Source: Planctomycetota bacterium
Lineage (GTDB): Bacteria > Planctomycetota > Phycisphaerae > Phycisphaerales > SM1A02
DNA length: 64,000 nucleotides
Direction: 5' to 3'
Assembly (NCBI GenBank): GCA_022560875.1
Contig: JADFSH010000003.1
Location: forward strand, 1-64,000
Below are positions 35,202 to 43,593 of this stretch, one piece after another. The notes under the pieces were generated by a model, which saw only the letters and a list, made by a program, of their open reading frames with translations, was not told where the DNA came from and did no database searches. The position numbers were made by a program, and so were the translations under genes. The first letter of the stretch is position 1. Every line of letters begins with the position of its first letter.

Positions 35202-37253
35202 TCAGGATGATGACTCCGTCTGAAGAGTGGTCGAACATGTCGCCGGCTGAACAGCTTCGGTGCGTGCCGAATCTACTGATTGTGTTCGCTTCACCCGCAA
35301 AGCCTGCGGCAGGAGCCTGGGAGCAAGACTGAACAGGCAACCCGCCCCCATGACGATGCCCCCGAACCAGATCCAGGGCACGAGGGGGTTGAGCCTCACT
35401 TGAATGGCCGTGACCGTGCCGCGATCTTCCCAGCCTGCCAGGGAAACATAGACATCCTCTTTCCAACTCGAAAGGATGGCGACTTCGCTGTTGGGCTGAT
35501 CATTCCAAGTGTCGTAAAACCGGCGCTGGGGCCTGAGCGTGAAGACTTTGCCGTTGGCTTCGGTCAATGTGATCGTCGCTTCCACCGCGGTGAAATTGAC
35601 ATCGCGTCGTTCCTCCAGCGAGATGAGTGTGAGCGTTCTGCCGCTAAATGCTACGGTCTGACCGGCCTGCAGTTTGAATACCCGTTCTGAATCGAACAGG
35701 CTCGACCCGACGATGCCGATGACGAGCATCATCACCCCGAGGTGAGCAAGCTGCCCGCCATACCGTCGGTGATCCTTGTCGATCAGGCGAATCGAGGCCG
35801 CCAGGAATCCTTCACCGGTGCTGCGTCGTCGCGACGCAACGGTGGTTACGAAGTTGACGATCACGGCAGATGTTCCCAATACGCAGATCGCGGTGCAGAG
35901 GAGCGCCCAGCCATTCGTGGTGATGAAAAAACCGACCAGTCCGGTGACGATGAGGGAGGCAATCGCGGGGATCCTCAGGTTGCGGGCGATCTTGAGGGCG
36001 GCTTCTCTGCCGAACGCGAGTACCGGGCCCACCGCCATGAGGGCGACGAGGAGGAGCCCCATTGGGGCGACGATAATGTTGTAGAACGGCTGCCCGACCG
36101 TGACCGGATCAGTCATGACAATGCCGCTGAGGATCGGAAAAATCGTCCCCACCAGTGTGGTGAGCATCATGGTGACCAGTAGCACGTTGCCCAGCAGAAA
36201 TGCCCCTTCGCGACTGATCAGCCCTTCCAGCTTGTGCTCGGGGCGAAGATCCTTTCGCCTCCAGACGATCAGGCCGAAGCTGAACACGCTACTCAGGATG
36301 AGGAAAATCAGGAAAAAAGTGCCAAGCTGCGATGCATTGAACGCATGCACGGATTCGATGACACCGCTCCGGGTGAGATACGTGCCGAAAATGCAAAGGA
36401 GAAACGTCAAGGCAATGAGACTGGCGTTCCAGATCTTGAACATGCCGCGGTGTTGTTGCACCATGATCGAGTGAATGAGCGCGGTGGCGGTCAGCCAGGG
36501 AAGCAGGGAAGCATTCTCAACCGGATCCCAGGCCCAGTAGCCGCCCCAGCCGAGTTCGATGTACGCCCACCAGGCCCCGATCACGATGCCCGCGGTGAGG
36601 AAGAACCACGACACCAGCAGCCAACGCCTGATCAGGGCGAGCCAGTGATTGTCGGTGCGCCGGGCCACCAGCACTCCCACCATGATCGCGAAGGGAATCG
36701 TAAAACCCGCGTAACCAAGAAACAGCAGGGGGGGATGGATGATCATGCCCGGATCCTGCAACATCGGGTTCAGCCCCCGACCATCAAGAGCAACCGGCCC
36801 GTCAACGATCTTGAACGGATCAGCCGCGAACACGAGAAGCACCGCAAAAAATCCACAGATCGCTGCGAGTGTTCCCACGGTAATGGCGTGATCCGTTCCC
36901 GTCTGCCGGCGGAGTCCGATGACGGCGATGAAGCAGAGAATGCCCAGCATCCACGCCCAGAGAAGGAGGCTGCCTTCTTGTCCCGCCCAGAATGCCGCCA
37001 GCTTGTATCCGGCGGGCAAGGCTCTTTCCGAGTACGCCAGGACAGCTTCAAATTGGAATTGATTGTTCAGGAAGGCAATCAGCAGAGCCGCCGAAGCGAT
37101 GGTAAAGAGGGCGGCAATGCCTCCGATGGACCATCTTGCGACGCGAAGCCAAACGAGGGATTGGCGACGAGCGGAGATGAACGATGCCAGCATGCCTCCG
37201 ATCGCAACACATATGGCAAGGTCCAGACTGAGTGGGCCAATATCTGAGATCAT
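35202..37253 (-). CDS. ccmF: Cytochrome c heme lyase CcmF
   Basis: 683 residues with about 15 TM helices. The WWD-type heme loop WGGYWAWDPVENASLLPW (about 237-254) and the flanking His residues identify CcmF, which attaches heme to apocytochromes. The ATG overlaps the ccmE stop (ATGA). No ccmH or ccmG is present in the window. Confidence 0.95.
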   Translation of the reverse strand: MISDIGPLSLDLAICVAIGGMLASFISARRQSLVWLRVARWSIGGIAALFTIASAALLIAFLNNQFQFEAVLAYSERALPAGYKLAAFWAGQEGSLLLWAWMLGILCFIAVIGLRRQTGTDHAITVGTLAAICGFFAVLLVFAADPFKIVDGPVALDGRGLNPMLQDPGMIIHPPLLFLGYAGFTIPFAIMVGVLVARRTDNHWLALIRRWLLVSWFFLTAGIVIGAWWAYIELGWGGYWAWDPVENASLLPWLTATALIHSIMVQQHRGMFKIWNASLIALTFLLCIFGTYLTRSGVIESVHAFNASQLGTFFLIFLILSSVFSFGLIVWRRKDLRPEHKLEGLISREGAFLLGNVLLVTMMLTTLVGTIFPILSGIVMTDPVTVGQPFYNIIVAPMGLLLVALMAVGPVLAFGREAALKIARNLRIPAIASLIVTGLVGFFITTNGWALLCTAICVLGTSAVIVNFVTTVASRRRSTGEGFLAASIRLIDKDHRRYGGQLAHLGVMMLVIGIVGSSLFDSERVFKLQAGQTVAFSGRTLTLISLEERRDVNFTAVEATITLTEANGKVFTLRPQRRFYDTWNDQPNSEVAILSSWKEDVYVSLAGWEDRGTVTAIQVRLNPLVPWIWFGGIVMGAGCLFSLAPRLLPQALRVKRTQSVDSARTEAVQPATCSTTLQTESSS

Positions 37254-37684
37254 GGGGTGAACTCCGTCAGGTAGGGATTGCTATGGGGAGCTTCACCATC
37301 GATTGTTTCGTATTTGCTGGCACACTTGGTCATGAGCGTGTCGGCAAGAAACACGCCGGATTCATTCAGGCGGCCTTCCACAACCACATCCGCATCGGCC
37401 TTGAAGAGGTCGGGGATCACGCCGTGGTATTCGACCCGGATTGAAGATGTCTCGCCGTGCAGATCGAACAATGCGAGGAGATCCGCGGGGTTTGTATGCA
37501 GATTCTCTCTCCCGACAAAGCCATGCAGGCGGACTCGCTGGTCATGATACGTCGGATCATTGATGAACTGATCGACCCGAAGGAAGTACACCCAGCCCTC
37601 CCGGACCCCTGCTATCGCAAGAAAACCCACGGCGGTAATCAGGACCAGGCCGGCAATGAATATTTTGCATCGTGAATGTGTCAT
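37250..37684 (-). CDS. ccmE: Cytochrome c maturation protein CcmE, Cys (CxxxY) type
   Basis: 144 residues: TM anchor (about 8-27) and an OB-fold domain. The heme-attachment site, HxxxY in most bacteria, is Cys121-x3-Tyr125 (CASKY). This is the system I* variant known from Desulfovibrio (CPSKY) and archaea, in which heme is bound through cysteine and CcmH is absent. First gene of ccmE-F-A-B-C-D, preceded by a sigma-54 promoter at 37720-37735. Confidence 0.92.
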   Translation of the reverse strand: MTHSRCKIFIAGLVLITAVGFLAIAGVREGWVYFLRVDQFINDPTYHDQRVRLHGFVGRENLHTNPADLLALFDLHGETSSIRVEYHGVIPDLFKADADVVVEGRLNESGVFLADTLMTKCASKYETIDGEAPHSNPYLTEFTP

Positions 37685-37719
37685 TGAGGTTTCTCCACAC
37701 CAAGACCTGATCTAGTAAG

Positions 37720-37735
37720 AGCAAGATCAATGCCA
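37720..37735 (-). promoter_or_regulatory. Sigma-54 promoter of the ccm operon
   Basis: Minus strand TGGCATTGATCTTGCT: TGGCAY, five bases, TTGCT, with the invariant GG and GC exactly 10 bases apart. It lies 36 bases before the ccmE ATG. The NtrC-family activator gene is 2.3 kb away on the same strand. Activator-binding sites could lie in 37740-37920 but I saw no clear dyad. Confidence 0.8.
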
Positions 37736-37922
37736 AAAACGCAAATGCCGTTGATTGCTCAGGCGCGGAGGTTTTTTATTGTTTTTAAGGCTTTATGACC
37801 CGTCTGCGGGAATGCGCAGACCATCCGGGGGGGCGTTGCCTCTCACACTTGGGAGGAGACCCAAATGATCGATCCTGCGGATGAGAATGATTGCAGAAGT
37901 CCCGGAGAATACCCCAGAGTGA

Positions 37923-38168
37923 TTAATAGTCGTGGCAGTCCAGGCAACCTACATGTATCGCCGGGTTATGACTGAACTCTCGGTCGATGAGTGTGTTGTG
38001 GCAGGCCCCGTACGTACACTGGTTCGTCTGGATCCGGGGTCTGCCTTGGGCGGTCGCGACGGAAGCGGTGATGAGGGAAATCGTGGTGCCCAGGGAAAGT
38101 CCCCCGACGAGGAGTGCTGCGGGAAGCGGCCAGCTTGGTGATCGGTTATTAGAATTATTATCGACCAT
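37923..38168 (-). CDS. Very small diheme cytochrome c
   Basis: 81 residues with a signal anchor (about 15-40) and only about 40 residues outside. Two heme sites: Cys51-x4-Cys56-His57 (CTYGACH) and Cys75-x2-Cys78-His79 (CLDCHDY), the second almost at the C terminus. CX4CH sites are best known from tetraheme cytochromes c3. It is 94 bases after the sensor kinase gene on the same strand, before the ccm operon. It may pass electrons between the membrane and a periplasmic partner such as the octaheme protein. Confidence 0.78.
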   Translation of the reverse strand: MVDNNSNNRSPSWPLPAALLVGGLSLGTTISLITASVATAQGRPRIQTNQCTYGACHNTLIDREFSHNPAIHVGCLDCHDY

Positions 38169-38262
38169 GGCTGGAGTCTTTCTGGGGCTGTCGACTCCAA
38201 TATGAATGCATTCGGCGCGCTAAAAGCGCCCCGCCTGCAACCCGATTATTCAAGTGATGGGC

Positions 38263-39987
38263 TCAGGACTTCTCGGAATCAGGAATCCCAGCCTGATTTG
38301 ACTTCTCGTTTGCCGGAGATGCCTCCCGGGGCAGCCGGATGATGAAGGTGGTTCCCTTGTCGAGCGTGCTTTCGACCACGCAGGATCCGCCATGCTGCTT
38401 GATCAGGCTGTAACTGATGGAGAGTCCCAGGCCGGTCCCCTTGCCGACCGGCTTGGTGGTGAAAAAAGGTTCGAAAATCCGGTTCTTGATTTCATCGGGG
38501 ATGCCGTGCCCATTGTCCGTGATCTCGATGACACAGTATTTCGCCTCGAGACGAGTGGAAATGCTCAGGACAGGATGAGCGGCATTTTCAAGCGCATCAA
38601 GGGCGTTGAGAATCATGTTTATCAGCACCTGCTGAAAGGCGCTTGGAATCAGGCGAATCGTTTCAACTTCATCCGACAATTGTGAGACGACTTCCACGCT
38701 TCGCAGTCGATGGTCGTAACGTACCATTTCCAGAGCGCCTTCCACGACCTCATTGAGTCGCACGGTCTCCCAGCCGGTTTCGTTGGGATGGGCGAATTCG
38801 GTCATCTGCTGAACGATGTGACCGATTCGTTCGATCTGCTCCCGGAGGGTCGCGACCGTATCCGGCTTCATGCGGTCGGGATACCGATCGATCAACTGAA
38901 GAAGACTGTCCATGCTGGCGAGCGGATTGGCGATTTCATGGGCGATACCCGCCGCCATCTGGCCCATGGCGGACATCTTTTCACTTTGAATCAGGGCCTG
39001 CTGTTGTCGTTGCAGCTCCGTGTTGAGCTGCTTGAGATGCTCCTCCACCTGCTTGCGATTCGTGATGTCCCGGACAATGGCCGTGAAATTACGGCCCTCG
39101 TCGAGAGGCACCTCGCTGACGGCGGCATCGAGGGGAAAGACTTCACCATTCTTCCGTCGTCCACTGACTTCCCGCCCGCTACCGATGATTTCCGACTTCC
39201 CGGTTTTCAGATATTGGCGTATGTAGTCCTGATTCTCGCTGCGATAGGGTTCGGGCATGAGGACTCGAATGTTTTCGCCGATCAACTCATCGAGGTCGTA
39301 GCCGAAAATCCTTTCCGCCGAGGGATTGGCCGACAGGATGATGCCTTCCTCATCAATCGTCACGATGCCATCGGCGGCGGTGTCGAGGATGGACTTGATG
39401 CGGTGATGCTGGTTGCGTACTTCGGTCTCCTGTCGTTTGAGGCTCTGGGTGATGTGATTCGCGAGATACACCGTAAGCAGAAGTGTGAGCATCCAACCCA
39501 GAGCCAGAAGTTCGTCAGAGCGTTCGGACGGCCACTGATCCGAGAACACGAAACCAAGTCCCACAAACAAAATAGCCGCCCCCGCGCAGAGAAAGGCATT
39601 CATGGGTGACAGCAGCAGGCTGGCGAAGACCATGTGCAGGACAAACAAGCCCAGGAGCGGGCTGGAGATGCCCCCCGTCCACATGACCAGCAGGGTCAGG
39701 CAGAAAAGATCGAGGATGATCTGTATCCAAGCCAGTACCGGTGGGGAAAGCTTTGACTCAACGTTGTCGGGGAGTCGCCACAGGATGATCCAGAGAAACA
39801 CGTTGTACGACAGAATGGCACTGCCGACCATCAGGATCTTCATGTGCAGGTCAGTCCAGCCGACCCAGTAGGAGTTTGTGACATCGCCCAGGATCACGGT
39901 CATACCCGCGAACCACCGAAACAGCACGAAACGACACAGTTCGGAGAAGAGTGGCGATCGTTTGGTGATTGTGAAAGATGAAGTCAT
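38263..39987 (-). CDS. Membrane PAS sensor histidine kinase
   Basis: 574 residues: about six N-terminal TM helices (17-185), a PAS domain (193-310; [21 protein letters not shown]), the HisKA site His350 ([12 protein letters not shown]) and an HATPase domain with [18 protein letters not shown] and GTGLGLSIS. The layout is that of NtrB-like kinases. It follows the NtrC-like gene by 52 bases and forms a pair with it. The signal is unknown; redox or quinone sensing is a guess from the cytochrome setting. Confidence 0.93.
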   Translation of the reverse strand: MTSSFTITKRSPLFSELCRFVLFRWFAGMTVILGDVTNSYWVGWTDLHMKILMVGSAILSYNVFLWIILWRLPDNVESKLSPPVLAWIQIILDLFCLTLLVMWTGGISSPLLGLFVLHMVFASLLLSPMNAFLCAGAAILFVGLGFVFSDQWPSERSDELLALGWMLTLLLTVYLANHITQSLKRQETEVRNQHHRIKSILDTAADGIVTIDEEGIILSANPSAERIFGYDLDELIGENIRVLMPEPYRSENQDYIRQYLKTGKSEIIGSGREVSGRRKNGEVFPLDAAVSEVPLDEGRNFTAIVRDITNRKQVEEHLKQLNTELQRQQQALIQSEKMSAMGQMAAGIAHEIANPLASMDSLLQLIDRYPDRMKPDTVATLREQIERIGHIVQQMTEFAHPNETGWETVRLNEVVEGALEMVRYDHRLRSVEVVSQLSDEVETIRLIPSAFQQVLINMILNALDALENAAHPVLSISTRLEAKYCVIEITDNGHGIPDEIKNRIFEPFFTTKPVGKGTGLGLSISYSLIKQHGGSCVVESTLDKGTTFIIRLPREASPANEKSNQAGIPDSEKS

Positions 39988-40039
39988 GGCAGCGGCATCT
40001 CGATCTATGCTTCAGGTAATCTCACTTCACTCGGCGGGA

Positions 40040-41428
40040 TCACCCGCTCGACAGTTCGCCATCGCGACATTCCCTGGCCTGCAGATCCTTGGGAATGTTC
40101 AACTCATCGAGTTTCCGGTAGAGACTGGAGATGCCGATCCCGAGATGTCGAGCGGTTTCCGCCTTGTCGTAGTTATGCCGTCGCAGGCTGTAGATGATGT
40201 GCTGACGCTCAAACTGGCTCAGAGCGTCCTTGAGGTCTTCGCCCGTATCGTCGTCCGATTGCTCGGTGGCGAAGGGAAGATCCTCCACGGATATCTCGCG
40301 ATCTTCCGCGAAAATGACCGCCCGCTCCATGACGTTCTCCAGTTCGCGGACATTGCCGCGCCATTCATGGGTGAGCAGTGCCCGCATCGCTCCGTTGGTG
40401 AGCCCCAGCACCCGCTTGTTCATTTCCGTGGTGTATTTGTCAAGAAAATGATGCACCAGCAGCGGAATGTCGCTCTTTCGATTACGCAACGGGGGAAGCG
40501 TGAGCTGCACGACATTGAGGCGGTAATAGAGGTCTTCCCGAAATTCTTTGCGTTTGACCATGCCTTCCAGATCCTGATTCGAGGCCGCAATCACCCGGAC
40601 ATCGATGGCGCGCGGCGTCGTATCTCCGACGGGAACGACGACGCGCTCCTCCAACACCCGCAGCAGCGCGCTCTGGACCTTCATGGGCAGGGTGGAAACC
40701 TCATCGAGGAAGAGCGTTCCGCCGTGGGCGGCTTCGAAATAACCGATCTTGTCCCGGATCGCTCCCGTGAACGATCCCTTGCGATGGCCGAACAACTCCG
40801 ATTCGATCAATGATTCCGGTATCGCCCCGCAGTTGACGGCAACGAAAAGCTTGTTTCGAGTGATACCGTTGTAGTGAATCGCCTGGGCGATGAGTTCCTT
40901 ACCCGTGCCGGACTCGCCCACGATCAAGACGCTGCTCTTGACGGTCGAGAGCTTTTTCACCTGCCCGAAAATTTCGTTCATATTGGGCGATTCGCTGACC
41001 AGGTTGTGAAACGTGCTCTCGGAGGCGAGCTGCTCGGTGAGTATCTTCCGATCCCGCGACATCTCGCTGAATTCCAATGCCCGCTGAATCTTGACCAGCA
41101 GATCATCGAACTGGACCGGCTTGAGCAGGTAGTCCCACGCCCCCGAGCGCATGGCGGAGACGGCGCTGTCCACCGTGCCGTGGGCGGTGATCATGATGAC
41201 CGGGGTCTCCGGCGAGACTTTGACCAGATGATCAAGCAGGGTCATACCGTCCATCTCCGGCATGCGAATGTCGGACAGCACCACGTCCACGGTCTGCTCG
41301 ACCACGAATTCGTAGGCTTTCCGGCCGTCTTCGGCCTGATGAACTTCATAGCCCTCCTGCTCCAGCAGATCGGCAAGAGATTCTCGGAGTACCTGTTCGT
41401 CTTCTGCGATGAGGATCTTCTTGGCCAT
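40040..41428 (-). CDS. NtrC-family sigma-54 response regulator
   Basis: 462 residues: receiver with phospho-acceptor Asp53, AAA+ domain with Walker A GESGTGKE (about 168-175) and the sigma-54 contact loop GSFTGA (the usual loop is GAFTGA), and a Fis-type HTH at the C terminus (ARHLGIGISSLYRKLDEL). Pairs with the kinase at 38263-39987. The sigma-54 promoter in front of ccmE is its most likely target in this window. Confidence 0.95.
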   Translation of the reverse strand: MAKKILIAEDEQVLRESLADLLEQEGYEVHQAEDGRKAYEFVVEQTVDVVLSDIRMPEMDGMTLLDHLVKVSPETPVIMITAHGTVDSAVSAMRSGAWDYLLKPVQFDDLLVKIQRALEFSEMSRDRKILTEQLASESTFHNLVSESPNMNEIFGQVKKLSTVKSSVLIVGESGTGKELIAQAIHYNGITRNKLFVAVNCGAIPESLIESELFGHRKGSFTGAIRDKIGYFEAAHGGTLFLDEVSTLPMKVQSALLRVLEERVVVPVGDTTPRAIDVRVIAASNQDLEGMVKRKEFREDLYYRLNVVQLTLPPLRNRKSDIPLLVHHFLDKYTTEMNKRVLGLTNGAMRALLTHEWRGNVRELENVMERAVIFAEDREISVEDLPFATEQSDDDTGEDLKDALSQFERQHIIYSLRRHNYDKAETARHLGIGISSLYRKLDELNIPKDLQARECRDGELSSG

Positions 41429-41933
41429 GTCTTTCTCAATGATGGAGAGGGGGTCTTTTCGCCTTATCTTGACGATAATTCGATGAAAAAGCGAACGGTG
41501 AACGGCGTATCAGAATAAAATCCGACCGAACGGCAATGCATTGGATCCGGGAGAGTGACGCTCAGGTCAGCCTCGCCGGTGCGGCGCATTCAACCCGCTT
41601 TGAATTGGAATTATTAGCATTCATTAATGTACTGGCGGCAAGATGATGAATGAGCGTTTGAAGCGATATCATCAGGATTTTTCTATGCGGCAGATCAGCC
41701 CTCAGTCGCTCAAAGGCTGAGTGACCTGCTGTATCGAATGGGGAAATAGTATCGGCGATCTGTCAACAATGGCGATCGAAAGACGAACTGGGCAGTGGCT
41801 GGCGAAGGGAATCCGACGGAGTGTCGGCATTCTTTATCGCAGAATCATGTCGGCTGCCCGAATCTCATTCGCCTTGTCTGAGTCTATTATGTGGCGCGGC
41901 ACAGACCAACGGTAAGCCGCAAGAGGAGAACTC
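41429..41933. other. 505-base intergenic region between divergent genes
   Basis: No gene seen. It separates the NtrC-like gene from the SpoIIAA-like gene. TATTAT at 41885-41890 could be the -10 box of the latter. An AT-rich patch near 41610-41630 contains CATTCATTAATG. No sigma-54 box was found. Confidence 0.45.
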
Positions 41934-42296
41934 ATGCCGCTGGAATTTCAGGAAATCAAGGGAAACATCGTTTCGGTCAAGGCATCAGGCAAGCTGACCA
42001 AAGAAGACTACGATCAGTTCGTTCCGCGTATGGAGCAACTCATCGAGCAGTGGGGCCGACTTCGCATGCTTTTTCAAATGGATAACTGCCAGGGCTGGGA
42101 TACTCACAGCTCGTGGGACGAATTCAAGTTCCAGTTGAAGCACCGGAAGGACTTGAAGCGTGTCGCCGTCGTCGGAGACGCCAGGTGGGAGAAGTGGGCC
42201 AGTATGGTGTCCCGCATTTTTACTGGAGCCGATGTGCGTTATTTCGACCAGGATCAGGCGGAGGAAGCCAGTACCTGGATCGAATCCGGTTGGTAA
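41934..42296 (+). CDS. SpoIIAA-like (STAS-fold) protein
   Basis: 120 residues of the SpoIIAA-like family: ASGKLTKEDYDQFVP at the start, a middle segment DNCQGWDTHSSWDEFKF, and KRVAVVGDARWEKW..IF.GADVRYF, ending with a Trp-rich helix. Cytoplasmic; family members bind lipids or act as regulators. A good AAGAGGAG precedes the ATG. It stands alone on this strand. Confidence 0.85.
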   Translation: MPLEFQEIKGNIVSVKASGKLTKEDYDQFVPRMEQLIEQWGRLRMLFQMDNCQGWDTHSSWDEFKFQLKHRKDLKRVAVVGDARWEKWASMVSRIFTGADVRYFDQDQAEEASTWIESGW

Positions 42297-42332
42297 AAAA
42301 AGCCGAATGCGAAGTTGGGACGCTTCGCATTC
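42294..42332 (-). terminator. Intrinsic terminator on the minus strand behind the SpoIIAA-like gene
   Basis: A 10-bp perfect stem (GAATGCGAAG, 8-base loop) is followed, reading minus, by a run of seven T. On the plus strand it lies right after the SpoIIAA-like stop but has no T tract there. No minus-strand gene lies just upstream, so it either works on both strands or ends an unannotated minus-strand RNA. Confidence 0.6.
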
Positions 42333-42783
42333 GACCGAATCGGAAAGGGGGAATGCTCCCTTTGTGATATACGGATATGTTGTCGCGATATTGACGGAAA
42401 TAATGCAAAATTGGTAACCGCGGTTTCGGGGGCATGACTGAAAAACCAGTGTGTAATTAGTGCTTGATATGGCACGTGAGAAACGGGGGGTTACGTCAGA
42501 ATGCATTCAATGACATGAGCGATATCCCCGCCGGACACCTATCAAAACCCAACCAGAATCAGAAAGATTTATTCAGCCCGTAAAAAGTCTTGACAACCTC
42601 TAGGTTCAGCCGGACAATGGTATGTGCTTCACCCGAAGCCATGACACTATCTTCCTCTCTTCTCTGACGGGATGGAAGAAAATAACAATTCACGTTCGAT
42701 GGATTTGCGTTGAGGCAGCGCGACGAACATCGCCCCCGGAGCCGGCAGAATTGCCGAGCACTGGTTGGCAGGAGGGAAGGACT
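42333..42783. other. 451-base stretch without a gene
   Basis: Between the hairpin and the lamin-tail protein. It contains no frame with family signal. It would carry the plus-strand promoter of the next gene and any minus-strand RNA ending at the terminator at 42294-42332. Confidence 0.45.
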
Positions 42784-43593
42784 ATGTTCCGTTCGCAACG
42801 TTTCGTGGTCACCGGTACCCCTCGACTGCGGTCGAGTGGTTCGATGATTTCCAGGTCTCGTGTTTCCCGGAAGCTTCAAAGGATTTCGGTCGCGTTCATT
42901 CCGGGAATCCTGGTTTTCGCCAACTCCGCTGACGCGCGCTCTCTGGCGATCACTGAATTTTTGAACCATCCCGGTTCGACCGAATTGACGGAATGGGTCG
43001 AGCTGTTCAACTACAGTCCGAATGCACTCGATCTCAGTGGCTGGACGATGTCTGATGAAATCGGTGATCTGTCGGCCCTGCCCGACATCATCCTGCCCTC
43101 GGGCGGGTTTCTCATTCTGACCGCCAATAAAGCCGAGTTCGAGGCGGAATGGTTTGGCGGAACCGCAAACGCATTCGTCTGGGAATTCTCATCAGGCTTC
43201 GAACTCACCAACGCGGCGGATCAGATCATCATCTCCAACGCCCTCGCTGAGGTCGTCTGGAATATCGCCTGGGTCAATGATGAAAGTCCCGGCCGTGCGA
43301 CCTTTCTCACTGCGACCGACTTCGTCATCACTGATTTCGGAAGCCTCGCATTCCCGGGTATCAGTCGTAGCGGCGATGACCTCCGCATCTCCGGTTTTCT
43401 CGGCTATCAGCAGAACGACATCACCAGCGATCCCTGGGCCGTCTCATCCTTCACGGGCGACGTCGGCAGTCCACTCGCCGGAGGATTTGCCGCCATCCCT
43501 TCCCCGGGGAGTATATGGTTGCTGGGTCTGGTGATGCTCAAACGCCGGCGACGAAGAAGTGGGGAGAATTCGTCCGCGGAGGTGAGTGATTAG
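42784..43593 (+). CDS. Secreted lamin-tail-domain protein with PEP-CTERM-like anchor
   Basis: 269 residues. A long signal region is followed after SADA by a lamin-tail domain (about 53-170: LAITEFLNHPGS, EWVELFNYSPNALDLSGW, LPSGGFLILTA). The C terminus IPSPGSIWLLGLVMLKRRRRR has the motif-helix-basic layout of PEP-CTERM sorting signals, with PSPG instead of PEP. GGAGGGAAGG supports this ATG; the signal peptide may start at a later Met (MISRSRVSRKL). Surface protein of unknown role. The stop overlaps the convergent tolC-like gene by 4 bases. Confidence 0.8.
   Translation: MFRSQRFVVTGTPRLRSSGSMISRSRVSRKLQRISVAFIPGILVFANSADARSLAITEFLNHPGSTELTEWVELFNYSPNALDLSGWTMSDEIGDLSALPDIILPSGGFLILTANKAEFEAEWFGGTANAFVWEFSSGFELTNAADQIIISNALAEVVWNIAWVNDESPGRATFLTATDFVITDFGSLAFPGISRSGDDLRISGFLGYQQNDITSDPWAVSSFTGDVGSPLAGGFAAIPSPGSIWLLGLVMLKRRRRRSGENSSAEVSD

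Noticed and set aside
36234-37247. 337-codon plus-strand frame opposite ccmF
   Set aside because: Highly charged shadow of transmembrane sequence; ccmF is unambiguous on the other strand.
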